A stretch of 64,000 nucleotides of DNA from Agaricus subrufescens. Taxonomy: Eukaryota; Basidiomycota; Agaricomycetes; Agaricales; Agaricaceae. The notes beneath the pieces are model-generated. The model did no database searches and had not been told where the DNA came from. It saw nothing but the letters and a program-made list of their open reading frames with translations. Positions 24,833 to 36,899 of the stretch are shown piece by piece. Location of the stretch: the NCBI GenBank assembly GCA_029945375.1, contig CM057059.1, positions 3,224,001 to 3,288,000 of the forward strand, given 5' to 3'. Each line of letters opens with the position of its first letter. Position 1 is the stretch's first letter. Made by a program: the position numbers and the translations under genes.

Positions 24833-25394
24833 GGGCCCTCCTCATGTTCTGGAGGCCCGTGATTCGCATTTGGTATGGGGGGGAGCGGAAATTGTGGAGG
24901 GGGAAGGGTTTACTAGGTTTGTATGGGGATGATGTAGTAAATCAGGTGTTAGATAGTGATCCCAACAGAATATGCCCCCAAGGGAAACGAAGGACTAGGA
25001 TATATATACAGTGTATTAGATAACTCGATTATCTTTGTGTACCGCACATTCCTGATAAATCTTCCATCATTCCAAAGAAGTGATTTGATAGGTACCACAT
25101 GCTTTTCCCAAACAAAAGAATTATGACTCATGAGTCACATCATATCGGCATTCAATAACACCCGCCGCAGTTACCGAAGCCGCAGTATACACCCCACCCA
25201 ACCCTTACTCTGTGACAGAGCGCCCAAGAGGTCAGGTACATATATTATCTCCATTCCGATACTCTCTTGACACTTGATGTGACTTGGTGCTTACCTTTTT
25301 CTTGCTTTCTTACCTCCATCCCCATCACGACACTTAACACCAACAACGATATAGGAGAGCGGAGGAGTTTCTTTATATTCAATTGGAGGGGATC

Positions 25395-26128
25395 ATGATT
25401 ATACTTGATGAACAGGAAGCGCAGCAGAGCTCATCATCTGGTGGTATTCAACCACCGGTGACAAAAAATTCGACTAAGACAGACTCTTTCTCTGCGTCAT
25501 CTCCTACGATAAACACTTCACCACCACCACCATACACCCAATCCGGCCAACAACCACCACAACAACAACAACGAAGTCCCTCATCTCCTTCATTTCAGCC
25601 AATCTACCACTCATCATCATCATTCTCGTCCTCACCACGGTTATCATCCACGTTCTCACCATGCCTATCACCCTATTCATAACTACTCTCAACCAACAAC
25701 TCCAATCGGCTCACCAACAACCGCCACATATCCCTCTGGCTCTACAACTGCTGCTGCTGCTACTTCGACAGCAGTCGAGGATCATCCGCTTGTAGTACAC
25801 TACCGTATTCAACAACACGAACACGAGAAACGTGCTCTCAAACGTTTCTTCACTGCATTCTTAATCGCTTTGGTGATTGCTACTCTATCGACTACTTTTG
25901 TTCGACTCGTTGCTACGGCTGCTATAAGAGGCGCAAGACAAAGGGTATACTTTCCTCGTTGTTATAAATTTCGGAAAGACGCTCATTGGGATATTTGTTT
26001 ATATAGACATATGGAGAGGGAGTGAATGCGGTATCGGCAGTTTCGTCCAATGGAACGACATCGATGGGAACTGCATCTATCATTCATAAGGAGAGAATTT
26101 TATCCATAGCGTATCCTCCCCCGAGTTG
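25395..26128 (+). CDS. Pro/Gln/His-rich membrane protein, frame break or unresolved intron
   Basis: The frame from ATG 25395 reads MIILDEQEAQQSSSS and carries a PPxY motif (NTSPPPPYTQSG), then stops at 25682. The +1 frame takes over near 25600 with HHHHSRPHHGYHPRSHHAYH, continues through TTAAAATSTAVEDH, and has one membrane helix (FFTAFLIALVIATLSTTFVRL). A likely intron (GTATAC...TATATAG, about 25950-26010) then leads to a tail ending SIAYPPPS at 26128. The switch near 25600 needs an intron with acceptor CATTTCAG or a 1-base indel; I cannot decide. The parts parallel the gene at 24371 (PPxY, then His, then helix). Confidence 0.5.
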
Positions 26129-26257
26129 ATTCCCTCCCCCAAAGACGCCACTTTCTTATTTCTCGTTTATGTATGCACTGTTTTGTCTAGTGTTTTATTA
26201 GGTGTAAATTATGCAATACCCACTACCCGAAAAAAATTCTTTACCAGATCGAGAAAT

Positions 26258-27331
26258 CTAAGGACTACCCTTCTTCCCTTTCTTCTTGTTCCTCTTCTTG
26301 TTCCCCTCCTCTTCACCTTCGAACCACGCCTGCAAAATTTTATCTCTGGCACTCTCCACTTTACCAGATCTCATCCCATCAACAATCGCATCTGATAGGC
26401 TCATGAACCAATATTCTCCCCCCGTCCTATTCCAATTCCATATCGATTTGGCGGAATTCGTGCTGGTGGAACGGATGACAAGTTCGGTTTCGTTTCGGCC
26501 TTCGTAGAGGGATAGTTTAGTGAGAGGGAAGGTAATGCCTTTTGGTTTGGATGCGGTTTGGATGTGGATGAAACGGTTTTCTTGGGATCCCTTTGTGGGG
26601 GGGTTTATAGGAGCGGAACCCTGAGTAGATTTTGTAGGAGGCGGGGTTGTCTTTGATGAAGAGGCCAGAGTGGGAGTGGGAGTGGATAGTGATTTTGGTA
26701 AAGAGGGCCCACGGAAGAATTTAACCCTCGTGACGTAGGTTTGTCGATATTTCAACAGATAAGCAGTTGAGAAAGCCCAGCCTATGACATATATACCACA
26801 GAATGAGGCACGTTGCCATGTTGGTCTACGTTCCCAGATATATGCTGGTTCTTCTTTCTTCGAAGTATCCACGGTGGCAGGTGATATAGACGTTGATGTC
26901 GGGCTATTGGTTTGGCCATTCTCAGTTTCAGCTTCAACGGCTGGCGTGGACGATGAAGATGAAGCTGGTGTATTGCTTTTGCGTTTAGCTTCAGCAGCAG
27001 CATTTTGTCTATTTCGTTCCCCGACAGCTTCGAGATCTTCAACAAGTTTAGACCAATGGCTCCAAGTGATATCAATAGCTGAAGTCCTGGATGTCTACTT
27101 GAATATGAAATTCCACACACGAGGCAGGTAGACGTACAGGAGGAGAGCATTGCCTATGATGAGGGGCCATGCGAAGCGCACCCAGAACGGGGGTGTCTGG
27201 ATGAACGCGGAGGGGACGGCATCCAGTGCTGCGTCTGAAATAGAGGTGGACGACAGCCGTTTTGAAGGCCCAGTCTGGCGGATGCAATGGCGGAGGTGAA
27301 GACGCGTCGCAGCGCGTCGGAGAGCAAACAT
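26258..27331 (-). CDS. Probable mitochondrial membrane protein
   Basis: Two exons (27138-27331 and 26258-27086) with a 51 nt GTACGT...CCAG intron give 340 residues. The N-terminus MFALRRAATRLHLRHCIRQ is basic, Arg-rich and free of acidic residues, as in a mitochondrial presequence. A first hydrophobic segment (FWVRFAWPLIIGNALLL) is followed by a helical charged part (WSKLVEDLEAVGERNRQ), and a second segment follows WERRPTWQRASF (CGIYVIGWAFSTAYLLKY). The C-terminus is very basic (GNKKRNKKKGKKGSP). I do not recognise the family; a respiratory-complex assembly or mitochondrial inner-membrane role is a guess. ORF 26872 read alone starts at a GTG inside exon 2, so it is not the true start. Confidence 0.65.
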
Positions 27332-28436
27332 TCTCAGCTCTCCGGAAAAAACTCGGAGCGGACGTTCCGGGATCCTTTGTTTGGCGAGCACAAACAAATA
27401 TCCTTATAAACGAGAAAAAAATTGGCTCCAGGAGCTCCTTGCTAACGCATTAGTCCTTCGTTCACAATGTCATAGCCTGTGAGGCTGGGCTCTTGGATTA
27501 TGAACCTCGTGGTTCAGCAGACCTCCGACCAGAGGCATCTGCGCGTGATTTGACTCGCACCAGCGCACACGCTATTCTTATCTTTACCTCGTACATGAGG
27601 GATCCAAGCATAGCTGCCGCTGGACAAAGCCCAGGGCCCCATTTTATTCAGCGTATCCATGCGCGACTTGGAACGTATGGCCGGCGCTACTCATGCAAAA
27701 CATTGTTATACTCGTCTCTCGGTGTTAATATCTCCCACTCTTGCGTCTCTCAACCTTTTATCTCTGCTGGGAAGCACTCTCAACTTGGACGCTCACCTAC
27801 TACGCTGCAACATCACTAGTACGGCCCATGATACAATTTATAATCCTCAGCTCGCATCCCAATTCCAAGCTACCTCTATGCCTTGAAGGTTTATCAACAC
27901 ACTCAGTACCCCGGCAACCATTCCACCACATGCGAGTTATGCTATTCAAGGTGAGCGGTCAGGGTAGCATGCGGCTCTCTGATGAGACCCCTCGCAAGGT
28001 CGAAACCACTTCCCTATATTCGTTTTTACTATACGTGTAGATGATCATGGAGCAAATAATGAATTTCATTTTTCCCTTGGTTATATTGTATTGTCTCCCT
28101 TTCATTCCACACTCGTCCTATGTGAAGTATGAGTCCCCTCGCCCTGAGTAAGTCAATGTTGTTTCATCATCGCAAATATTGATGATGATGCGACCTGGCT
28201 GCCATCATCACTTCGATCTGTAAGGATAAGTATAGATAAGTATACCGATTGTACTGAAATCTGATGATTACTAGGCAACAAGTTTGTTGATGTAGCAGAA
28301 CTGTGTCATACGCTCTTAAATAAACAAGTGATCTCAGTGTCTTGTCAGCCTCCTAACCAGCTGCCATTCGCATGCTCAGTCAGTAACTTGAAACATCTCG
28401 CCCTCACTTTATCTTAGCCCTTTCTTTCCCGGTTCA
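27332..28436. other. Intergenic
   Basis: No supported gene. Overlapping plus-strand frames of 75-108 codons at 27493-28040 have no recognisable motif or convincing splice pattern. Confidence 0.4.
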
Positions 28437-29742
28437 ATGGAAATGACTCCAGCCCGATCTGATTCTATAGGCACTAGGAGAGCAGTCGGAAACTTAGGTG
28501 AGTGTTTCTCTTGCTTTCCCTTGACCCAACTGCTACTTTTCTCCTTAGATATCGAGGAACAGATAGAAAGGGATAGGATAACGGCTAATAATAAAATTAA
28601 GATACTGTTACTAGGGGCTAACAAGTCGCATACAGTAGGTATTGGTTTGCTAATTTCCTCGTTATTTTTCTGAGGGAATCATATTCAAATTAGGCTAGAT
28701 TCTTCCAGGTGCTACAGCTCAATCAAAAAGGTGGTTACAACGACACGGAACGGAAGGGATTCAAGAATGAAGTATTGTTTTCTGCGATCCGAGCCCTAAA
28801 GTGAGTCAAGGAGTGATTAATTTCTCATAGTTCATGAATGACTGAATGTACTATATCCCCGATGGTTGAATTTTTTTCAGGACTTTACTGAGCCTCATTC
28901 ATCCTGATATGAAATTCGCACCTTCTAACGAAACTCATCGAGCGACTATCCTTGGCATGCCTGATGACCTCGAGAACGAGGTAATCTCTTCAGAAATAAT
29001 CGACGCTATGGGTAGCCTGCATCAAGATCCTGGTATTCAGAAAGTGCTCAAGGACGAACGATTGATTAACGTGATAGGAGATTCATCTATCTACTGTCTC
29101 CAACATATTGACCGCATAATTCATGAAGAGTATATCCCTTTCGACGAAGATATCATCAATCGATATATCAAACCCACCGCGATCGCAGAAATAAATTACA
29201 AGGTTGGCGAGCTCACATATCAGATCATACATATCGGCAAGCAAGATGGGGCATGGAGGAAATGGATACATTGTTTCGAAGAAGTCACAACTATCGCATT
29301 CGTTGTTCGTCTTGATGATTATGATCAACTCATCATGACAGACGGAGAGCAAAGTGTGGTAAGCCTGATCTAGTTAATTTCTTCTGACTGCCCGTCATGT
29401 CATTATTTACCCCATCCTTTCGTTATAGAACTACATACATACAGCACTGGATATATTTGATTCGATATGTAATTCCAGGTGGGTCAAAAAAACTGCTATT
29501 GTACGTTGGCATCCATAATTTCTTTGCTTGGTTTTTTTTTTTTTGAACTTTAGTTTTTTTTCAAAAACATACTAGATACTCTTCCTCGACGATAAAGACC
29601 TGGCTGAAAAACTCTCTAAACATCCACTCCAAGATTTTTTTCCTGATTTCACCGGTGGCACTGATCACGATGCAGCTTGCGATTACCTATTGCATCGTTT
29701 CGTTAGTCTGAACAAACATGCTACAAGACAGGTATATGCGTG
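28437..29742 (+). pseudogene. G-alpha-like gene 1, 5' part, split by a transposon
   Basis: The gene starts at ATG 28437; its 3' end lies beyond the insertion, at 42018-42195. Spliced peptides follow the G-alpha fold in order: KIKILLLGANKSHT (P-loop position), LQLNQKGGYNDTERKGF, the helical-domain part IQKVLKDERLINVIGDSS, YIKPTAIAEINY (switch I), HIGKQDGAWRKWIHCFE (switch II), IFDSICNSRWVKKTAI, ILFLDDKDL (NKxD position) and TRQVYAC. Against GNAI1 numbering the P-loop is two residues short, Arg178 is Tyr, Thr181 is Pro, Asp200 is His and Gly203 is Lys, while Gln204 remains. There is no N-terminal MG for myristoylation. Before the insertion the frame looks intact, so the disruption is recent. 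Confidence 0.8.
29737..29742. repeat. Target site duplication, left copy
   Basis: TGCGTG immediately precedes the left terminal inverted repeat and is repeated immediately after the right one at 42018-42023. Identity extends one or two bases if the element boundary is moved, so a length of 6-9 bp is possible. Confidence 0.8.
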
Positions 29743-29772
29743 TATGGCACACATAGTGTACAAAAAATCCGG
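29743..29772 (+). repeat. Left terminal inverted repeat
   Basis: Reads TATGGCACACATAGTGT, one variable base (A here), then CAAAAAATCCGG. The reverse complement of 41988-42017 is identical except for T at the variable base. Homology stops sharply after CCGG. Confidence 0.9.
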
Positions 29773-29785
29773 CCGGAAACTTTTA

Positions 29786-29876
29786 ACTTTTTTTTTAAAA
29801 ATTGAACTTCCATTTGACTTTTTTTTTAAAAATTGAACTTTCATTTGACTTTTTTTTTTAAAATCAACTTCCAAAA
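29786..29876. repeat. Left subterminal tandem repeats
   Basis: Three copies of about 31 bp, each a T-run, AAAAATTGAACTT, then TCCATTTGAC or a variant. The T-runs read as poly-Lys on the minus strand, so short frames here are not genes. Subterminal repeats often bind transposase. Confidence 0.65.
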
Positions 29877-30122
29877 AAGCCATGTTTGAAAATTAGGAGG
29901 TTCTGGAACTTAAAAAACAGGTTTGTCAAAGTTGTCAAACTTCAAAAGTCGGAAACGAAAGTTCAAATTCCATAATTATTAGACATGTACAAAAAATAAG
30001 AAAAATTTTCCTGGCAGCGACCGGATCAGCCATGGCCATCAATATGGCACGGCAAGAGACCGGTCACAGATCAAAGTGACAAACTCAATCATTTATTGTT
30101 GATAGGAGCTAAATATAGTAGT

Positions 30123-31718
30123 TTAGGAAAAATGAGGTCGTAAAATGTCTATTGCCTCCATCAATAGATAAATACCACTGTTCTCATCATCCATGTGAAT
30201 AGGAAAACCTTTGAGGATATCACGGGCCTTGGCCATGTCCTCTGATTCCTGTGAATCCTGTGCCATAGTGTCCTCATCAAGAGGATGCTCATCCTGCAAA
30301 TTTTGTGTTGCAGCCTCTTCATCAAAGCCGTACAAGGGATCAACCTCTGCCACATCATCACCTGGATCCTCCACCCAGTAGCCCATCATCTTAGCCTGTT
30401 CCTTACTAAGTTCATAGATTGCGTGGGGACTCTTATAGTGCTCCGTACGTAGCTTGTGATTATTCCAAGATTGGACCATTGCATCTAGAGTAGCTTGAAT
30501 GCGCGGCTTGAATATTATAATGATGGCAAGCCGATGGACTGGATCTTCCATGTCCAACTCCCCGACGTGCTCAAGGTGTAAGAAAACCTCACGCCAGTAG
30601 TCCAAAGCACCTAGACGGACATCATGCCAGAGCCGTTCAATGCGAACATTATGAACTGATCTGGCAGTACAATCAGTTCTATTATGAAGGTCATAGATGA
30701 GTGATCACATACCTTCCTCGGAGAAAGGCCTTATGGTCTTCTCCCCATCTCCTAAGCATGTCTTTTTCTACCTCATTATTTTCCGTTCCATAATCTCCTC
30801 GCACTCTACTTGGCCACCCATACTGCTTCACACCGTCATTGAATATGGTTTGAACTGTTGCGGCCTTCTTGTTGTCTCGTAATTGTAGGTAGATGATCAT
30901 CCGTGAGTGTCCATCAATACAACCATGGATATAGAATCCCCATGGCCGCAGTTTTTCATTGCCGTCCATGTGCCAGAGGGCATTACTGCCCCTGACCTTA
31001 TAGACCCGACGACGAATTCCATGGTGCCAGCTACAATTTGGTGAGTGACAGGCAAATGAGACTATTTAGTGACATACCGGAAAAGGGTACCTAAAGGATC
31101 AACCCGTCGTAAACTATCACTGACACGAGCCAGAGGCAGCTTGATACCCTTGGCTTCAAGGGCCCCTCGCATCATGTTTGCACCGTAGTTTGGGTGCTGT
31201 AACAATAATCCAGCTACGATTTCATCCAGTTCAGCATCCATCAAATCAGAGAAGGCGGGACGAGCTGAGGAAAGACCAGCCTTCTCCAGGTGATTGTACA
31301 ATGTCCCGCGGGTTACGCCTAAAACCTCCGCAATTTTCTGCCACGTATTTCCAAGATTGTGCAGCTCAATGGCGCGATTGACATCAACGACCGCGGTAGG
31401 GCGTCCTCGATTGCCTTGAGACTCTGTACGGGCCTTGAATCTAGTTTGTCCCCCCGATTCTTTCTCATAATCCTGTAGAGGGAGCAAAACAGTGTCCAGA
31501 TGTTCCATCGACGCATTGACTTCATCAGGCTCGAGGTCGTCCAACTGTAAGTCACGTAGCAGTCTTTTGGCGAGTTCTAGCTTTTTGATTGATCTTCGGA
31601 CTGCAAACAAGTCCACATTGGGAAGGTTGTCGATAAGGTGTTGTGCATCACGATAGATGGTCTCCATGTCATGTAAAAGTGCTGTCACTCTGTCCCTCTG
31701 GCCACCACTGGAACTCAT
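30123..31718 (-). CDS. Integrase-core (DDE) transposase
   Basis: Three exons (31078-31718, 30713-31030, 30123-30660) with 47 and 52 nt introns sum to 498 residues. The N-terminal third is helical (ALLHDMETIYRDAQHLIDNL); an HTH-like part follows (NTWQKIAEVLGVTRGTLYNH) and a linker (HPNYGANMMRGALEAKGIKL). The catalytic core shows Asp 1 in WHMDGNEKLRPWGFYIHG, Asp 2 in SRVRGDYGTENNEVEK and Glu in VHNVRIERLWHDVR, so the DDE triad is complete. The tail is acidic and ends IDILRPHFS. The start at 31718 (MSSSGGQRDRV) is preferred over an upstream TTG-like frame at 31757. It is the presumed mobility enzyme of the element, and its intact frame suggests it may be active. Confidence 0.85.
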
Positions 31719-31800
31719 AGCGAACAGGAGAGTGTAGAAGTATTTAATATTTGTCATTCATAATTTATTTACCATGTGACGTTGAGTTCGACGCCCCTGT

Positions 31801-34800
31801 CTACACCCCTGCTGCCTCGGGAAGAGCATTCACGTGCTTAGATATCTCCGTACAGACCTTAATCCAAGGGTCATTCTCTGATTTCCAATTATCCGGCATA
31901 GGTTTTGGCACATTCTTGTCAGGGTGGTAGACCTATGCTGAGCATAAACAAAAATATATCGCGTTTGAGAAAAGTCCTTACAGCAATAAGCTCCTTCTTT
32001 TTCTTGTTTCTACTTGCTTTACTTGCACGTACACACCTGTTGCGCGATTCTTCAATCGGGTGAGGGAAGCAAGTCATTACCGTTTCCAACAATGCTTCAA
32101 CCGTATAGTCTCTATCCAACTGTGCGTTACTCAAGTGCTCATCTACATTGGCATGAGTTATCGGCTGGCGAATGATTGGATTCAGAGACTTGTGCACCCG
32201 AAGCTTGGGTTTCGGATAGGATTTCTTTTGGGATTTCGCTTTCCTCTCTTCCTCGGCCCTGCGTTTCTCCTCTTCGTCTTCCCTCTTTTTCTTGGAGACC
32301 TAAGCTCATCATCAGCCACTAGTATACGTGTCATATTCCCAAGTGCTCACCTCAGCAAGTCCAGGTATTTTAGTACTCAGAACGTAGCAAAAATCTTTAA
32401 TTGTCGCCACTCTAGTCTTATACGCCTCCCTTTCTTTGTTACCTTCATCAACCAAACTTTGCAGCTTCTCCAACAAACCGTCTATTCCATTCTCACCAGC
32501 CAGTACGTCCTTTGTTATGTCCTTGCTTTTAGGGTCGTAACCAAAGTCAAGTTGCAGTGACGTGAGTATCGATGCTTTGCTGATATACTCAATGTATTGG
32601 ACGTCGACTGTACCAATGGTATGATACTCAAATCGGGCGACCGGGAACCAGTCACGATGACTGTGCCATGCTTCACGGAGATGTCGTATTCCCCAGACAT
32701 CCCATTCCCACCGAGGAACTTCCAGCCGAAAAGCTTTCACTGGGGGAATCAAGTGCAGAGAGAGTTGGTCAATATGCCACAAGCACCGACAGATAGTGAG
32801 ATAGTTTTCCGTGTGATGCTTAGCTTGCGCCTCCAATATCTTTGCCGTTTTGACAATGGTTTCCCAGATAGGGGTCAGGCCACCAGGACCAAGGCGAAAA
32901 CCCCGGCGTAAGTTATCCATAAAATTGTCGTTATGACCCTGCAGACTAGCTGTCCCCATAACCCGCATAAAGTGCAGGTCATCTTGTAATTTCATGAGGT
33001 CAAGACGGAGCTGCTTGACGACGCTTGACGGTACTGAGGTGAAGAGGTCCGTTGGCGACGGGAACTGGGAGAGGGACTCCTCAATGTCTTTGATGGTTGC
33101 GGCAGGATTGGCGTACTGCCCTATAGCTACCCAGCGGTGCTTTAACCCCACTATCAGTATTGTGCTGGCGCTTGTAGGCAAGAACACTTACCCAATTAGA
33201 GTCTTCGTCGACCTCAATGTTTCTTGTATATTTGCCCAAGTCAACAACGTGGTGGACAAGATGGTCGAGGTTGGTTGAAACCTCAGCTTCTTCTATTATT
33301 GTCTTAGTATCACGAAGGTGTATATTTTAAAGTTGAACACACCTGCATCCAAATCAGTTTCATCTAAAAGACCGGTTCGGTGAAAAAAAAAACACACAGA
33401 CAGGGGTGGCTAACACTTACCATCTGTCTCTACCATTGGTACAGGGGTAGGTGACTTGTGAATCGAGGGGTCAGGGCTTAGGCGAACCCAATCCGTGAAA
33501 TTATAAGTTGGGCTGGCCTTTGTTGAAAAACCTGGGTTTGGGTGGGGCCAGTCGATATCAGGGAAATCGAAATCATCTGCCGACCATCAGAAAACAGGGA
33601 GGTAGAAGAGGTGTAGGCTCATACCTGCATCACTAGTCTTGCCATCCCCTTCCGCATCAGCACCTCCGTCATCCGTCGTATCTTCTTCTCGTATATCCTC
33701 CAATCCCTGCAATCTGGCAATGAAAACTGTAGGTGTTGTTTTGTTGTACCGTCTTGAATAGCTGAAATCCCATCAGAAGCTTCCCCATTGCATCAACGAC
33801 GACACTCACTCTTCATACATTGAGAAGATTATAGAATCCTTTTCGCTGTTGTACACACGAACCAAGCGTGACGCCTTCCCCCGACCCTGGGACTTTCCAC
33901 TCAGTAACGAGAAGTGCTCCAGATCGCTGAGGTCTAGAGTTGAGCTCCCTTCATCGCGTTTCTTGGAGATGCGGTCGCGTAGATCTTCCACAATCATCCG
34001 TCTCATCTCCTCCACCGTATACTTCATGGCCAAAGTAACATAGCCCACAAGGCCAGCTAATGTAAGCTTTGTCTTGACTCTGACACGATAATGAGTTACA
34101 GGCAAATCAAAAAGTGGTCGGACTTACTCTTCATCACTAGGTACATTCCTAGTTCCCTTGTCCACCGCCGAAGTTTCTGGTATCATTACTATGCGGAAGA
34201 CAAGTGATTTCTCCACCACCGTCTCTGCCAGTTTTGCTTTCTTAGATGGAGGTACATCTATCTCGTCATCCTTAGACTTCTTGTTATTCTTGGTCCTTGT
34301 TTGCCCTCGCATTGACTTTCTCGTGTTTCGGGTCAGAAGTCGTGTCATGGACATTTTCTCTGCCTTGCCTTCGTAGATCTTTTATTGTCTTTTCAACAAC
34401 ATGAAGGTGTATAGCACAATAATCGACTCACTTTGGCGCCGGGATCCACACGGAGGTGAGAGCGCAACCCATCTTGCTGGCGCCTCTTCACATTTTGGCG
34501 AACATCGGCAAACAGGTTGGTAGCCGAGCCCCCTGCGCCCTCATCATCAGATGATACACGTACAGAGGTCGTGCTGGGGGTAGGATAACTCTGTCGAGGG
34601 CAAGACTGAGGGACAATTAGCAAAGGCGCGTACAACAACTTTTAGCCTTACCTTTGATGCCGTGGGTTTGTTAGACGAGGGGGGAAAGCTCTGACGCCGC
34701 TGTGAAGGACAATATTAATGTAAACTTATTATTGTCATCTCTCGTGTACTTACAGATCCCGTATCTGGGGCCGTCTCTGTATTTTCATCATCCCATGCAT

Positions 34801-34954
34801 AGTGACGGTCTGCGGTGCATCCACATACACACCACACCCCTTCAGGTGTGGCATCCTTAGGCAAGGGAGTCTCTGCCGTGAAAATGAGGCATTTACCCTG
34901 CAACCGACAGCGCATGTTTGTGCATCTCTGAAGACGCGCGAACAGGTCAGTCAT
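31801..34954 (-). CDS. Element-borne Cys-rich protein with J-like C-terminus
   Basis: I do not recognise a named family. A chain of about ten exons keeps frame from ATG 34954 to TAG 31801. The N-terminus has CTNMRCRLQGKC followed by GVWCVCGCTADRHY, a compact Cys/His cluster that probably binds zinc. Next are a basic nuclear-localisation-like stretch (TRTKNNKKSKDDEIDVPPSK), a helical domain (VEEMRRMIVEDLRDRISKKR), a middle domain (LKHRWVAIGQYANPA, FRLGPGGLTPIWETIVKTAK), a charged coiled part (KKREDEEEKRRAEEERKAKS) and a final exon with YHPDKN, the HPD signature of J-domains, ending VCTEISKHVNALPEAAGV. The stop lies 82 bp before the transposase start. A role in transposition is inferred only from position. 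Confidence 0.65.
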
Positions 34955-35214
34955 TGGTATCTGTCACACCGTAAGTCAATAGTTGCGTCGATAGGCCAAG
35001 GGAGGATGACACGTACGAAGGAGACACTCTCTAGGTATGCTCTCAACCAGGCCACGTCACCACCGACCAGCTTTTGTCATCTCCACTTGACAACGGCCGC
35101 CCGTTTACAGGGGTTGCCCCTGTCGATGTCTTTTGACAACGCCAAGCGATACGCTGTACCTCTATCCATGCAGGCATCACTCTGCTATCCCACATTGGCC
35201 GTCACCAGTGCATT

Positions 35215-36899
35215 TCAGAATACGACATCTTGTGCTACAGAACTATACATAGCTAGCCCTTTTTGCCACCGACCACCTCCAACTATAGGGGTTCCCATAC
35301 CATCTTTGCCTGTCATCTCCTCCTGTCGTATTTGAAATATGGCCGGGTCATCTGACTTCAATGACGTGAGTGTTCGGAAGTCATTCTCCACAAATCGGAA
35401 GATGCTCCCCGAGCTGTAAAACGTGACTGATGCCCTCTTGTCCTCCAGGCCTATTGGCACGTTGCTGTGAGTGATGACAGCTGACGGAATCAAAGCGGTA
35501 GATCCGGCAGGAAATTCTACAACCAAACGAGGCTCATGTAGCACGAGATGCCCACCCTTGGTAGCATCAAACTCTCCTAACGCTACTACTGCGCACCAGC
35601 CAAAAGAAAGGTTGCGATGGTCACAATGAGGGACTGTAACCACACTATGTCCGTAGTTCTGGGACATAGAACTGAAAACTGAGTGTCGAAACGGCTTTTC
35701 CAACATACTATATTTCGGATGTTGGGCAAGCTTCTCCATTGTATCTTGATAGTACGCATGCAGTTTTGGAGCCCATTTTTTGAAAGATGCTGGGTAGACC
35801 AGAAGATCATTAACAACTCAAGGACAACATACGTTTTTATAAACACTTACAGTCACAGAATCCTATTATTCGGTTCATCTCCTGTGATTCGCGGATAACT
35901 CGGACGCCCACAGAAATATTGTTCGGAACATGTAGATTGATAGCTTTGATTTGTCCTTGATCCACTGTTATGCCAATGTCCGCTGAAGGATAAACACCTC
36001 TTCGGTGTGTAAGCTGTTTAGGAAGGAAGTGTGTCTGGTTGTCCATCTCCTCAAGAGACAGATACAGACAGTGACAACTGTCCAGGTAGTCAGAGACTGT
36101 AGGTCTTCCAGCGAAAACGGCGAATATTGTTCCACAACTGTCCACGATTGGAAGGGGCTCCACACCTGTGACACGGTTAGTTTACATTAACTGTGAATGG
36201 TATATAGTGTCATACATACCATTCCATGTTTGTATTGTATAACCGGCATCCCGGAAGCCTTGTAAGTTGGTATGAGGGAACGCTCCTTCGCCTGTCAAAC
36301 CACAATAACCCGTTGACTCGGCGTGGAGCCCTTGAGTGGTGTATGATAAAGGAGATTGAACAGGTGCCTGACTGCGCGCGAGAGTAGCTCGGCGTAGTTC
36401 TTGAATTTGAGCCTCTTTCTTCTTCTTCCGTCTCAGATGAGATCCATTCTTTTTCGGCGGCTTCAAGGTGAGGGGCATGTGAAGTATTCGAGGAGGGGAC
36501 ATTGCCTGTGGAACCTTGCGTGGACGGCTTTGCTGTGGAGTTACGGTAGCCGCCCCTTTGCGGCTATGCGATTGACGTTGATCAGGACCACTATGTGCCA
36601 GAGTTTCCCGGGACAGAGTGAGGATATTATCCTCTTTCTGCGGTGGAGGTTGAAACGACTGCATGTTGGTAGGTGGTGCTCGGTCGTCATTGAAGGATTC
36701 ATACATTGCCTGCTCCTCATGCTCAACCGCCCTTTGAACCAGGAGCTCTAGTTGGTGTTGAGGGAAGGCGGGATAGTCAGAGCGACCAGCATATTCACGG
36801 CCATGTCGGGTCTGCAATATTATCGAGTCATTACCAAGAAAAATCAAACGAGCACCCAGTAACACATACCGTGCTCTGTACATATCCTGTCACAGGCAT
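35215..36899 (-). CDS. TET/JBP-like 2OG-Fe(II) dioxygenase
   Basis: Four exons (36870-36899, 36220-36811, 35851-36165, 35215-35789) sum to 503 residues from MPVTGYVQST. A Pro/Gln/Lys-rich N-terminal half (PPQKEDNILTLSRETLAH, HLRRKKKKEAQ) precedes the catalytic part: VDSCGTIFAVFAGRPTVSDY, FKKWAPKLHAYYQDTMEKLA, then the jelly-roll core. Iron ligands are HxD in VPHCDHRNLSFGWCAVVALG and the distal His in IPSAVITHSNVPIG; RASVTFYSSGSIF supplies the Arg that binds 2-oxoglutarate. All are present, so activity is plausible. TET/JBP enzymes oxidise 5-methylcytosine or thymine in DNA; the substrate here is not shown. Agaricomycete members of this family accompany KDZ transposons, which supports a link to the mobility or masking of this element. 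Confidence 0.8.

Noticed and set aside
27493..28040. Plus-strand frames as a small gene
   Set aside because: Overlapping frames without conserved motif or convincing intron.
29683..29883. Lys-rich minus-strand frame across the left end of the element
   Set aside because: Produced by T-run subterminal repeats.
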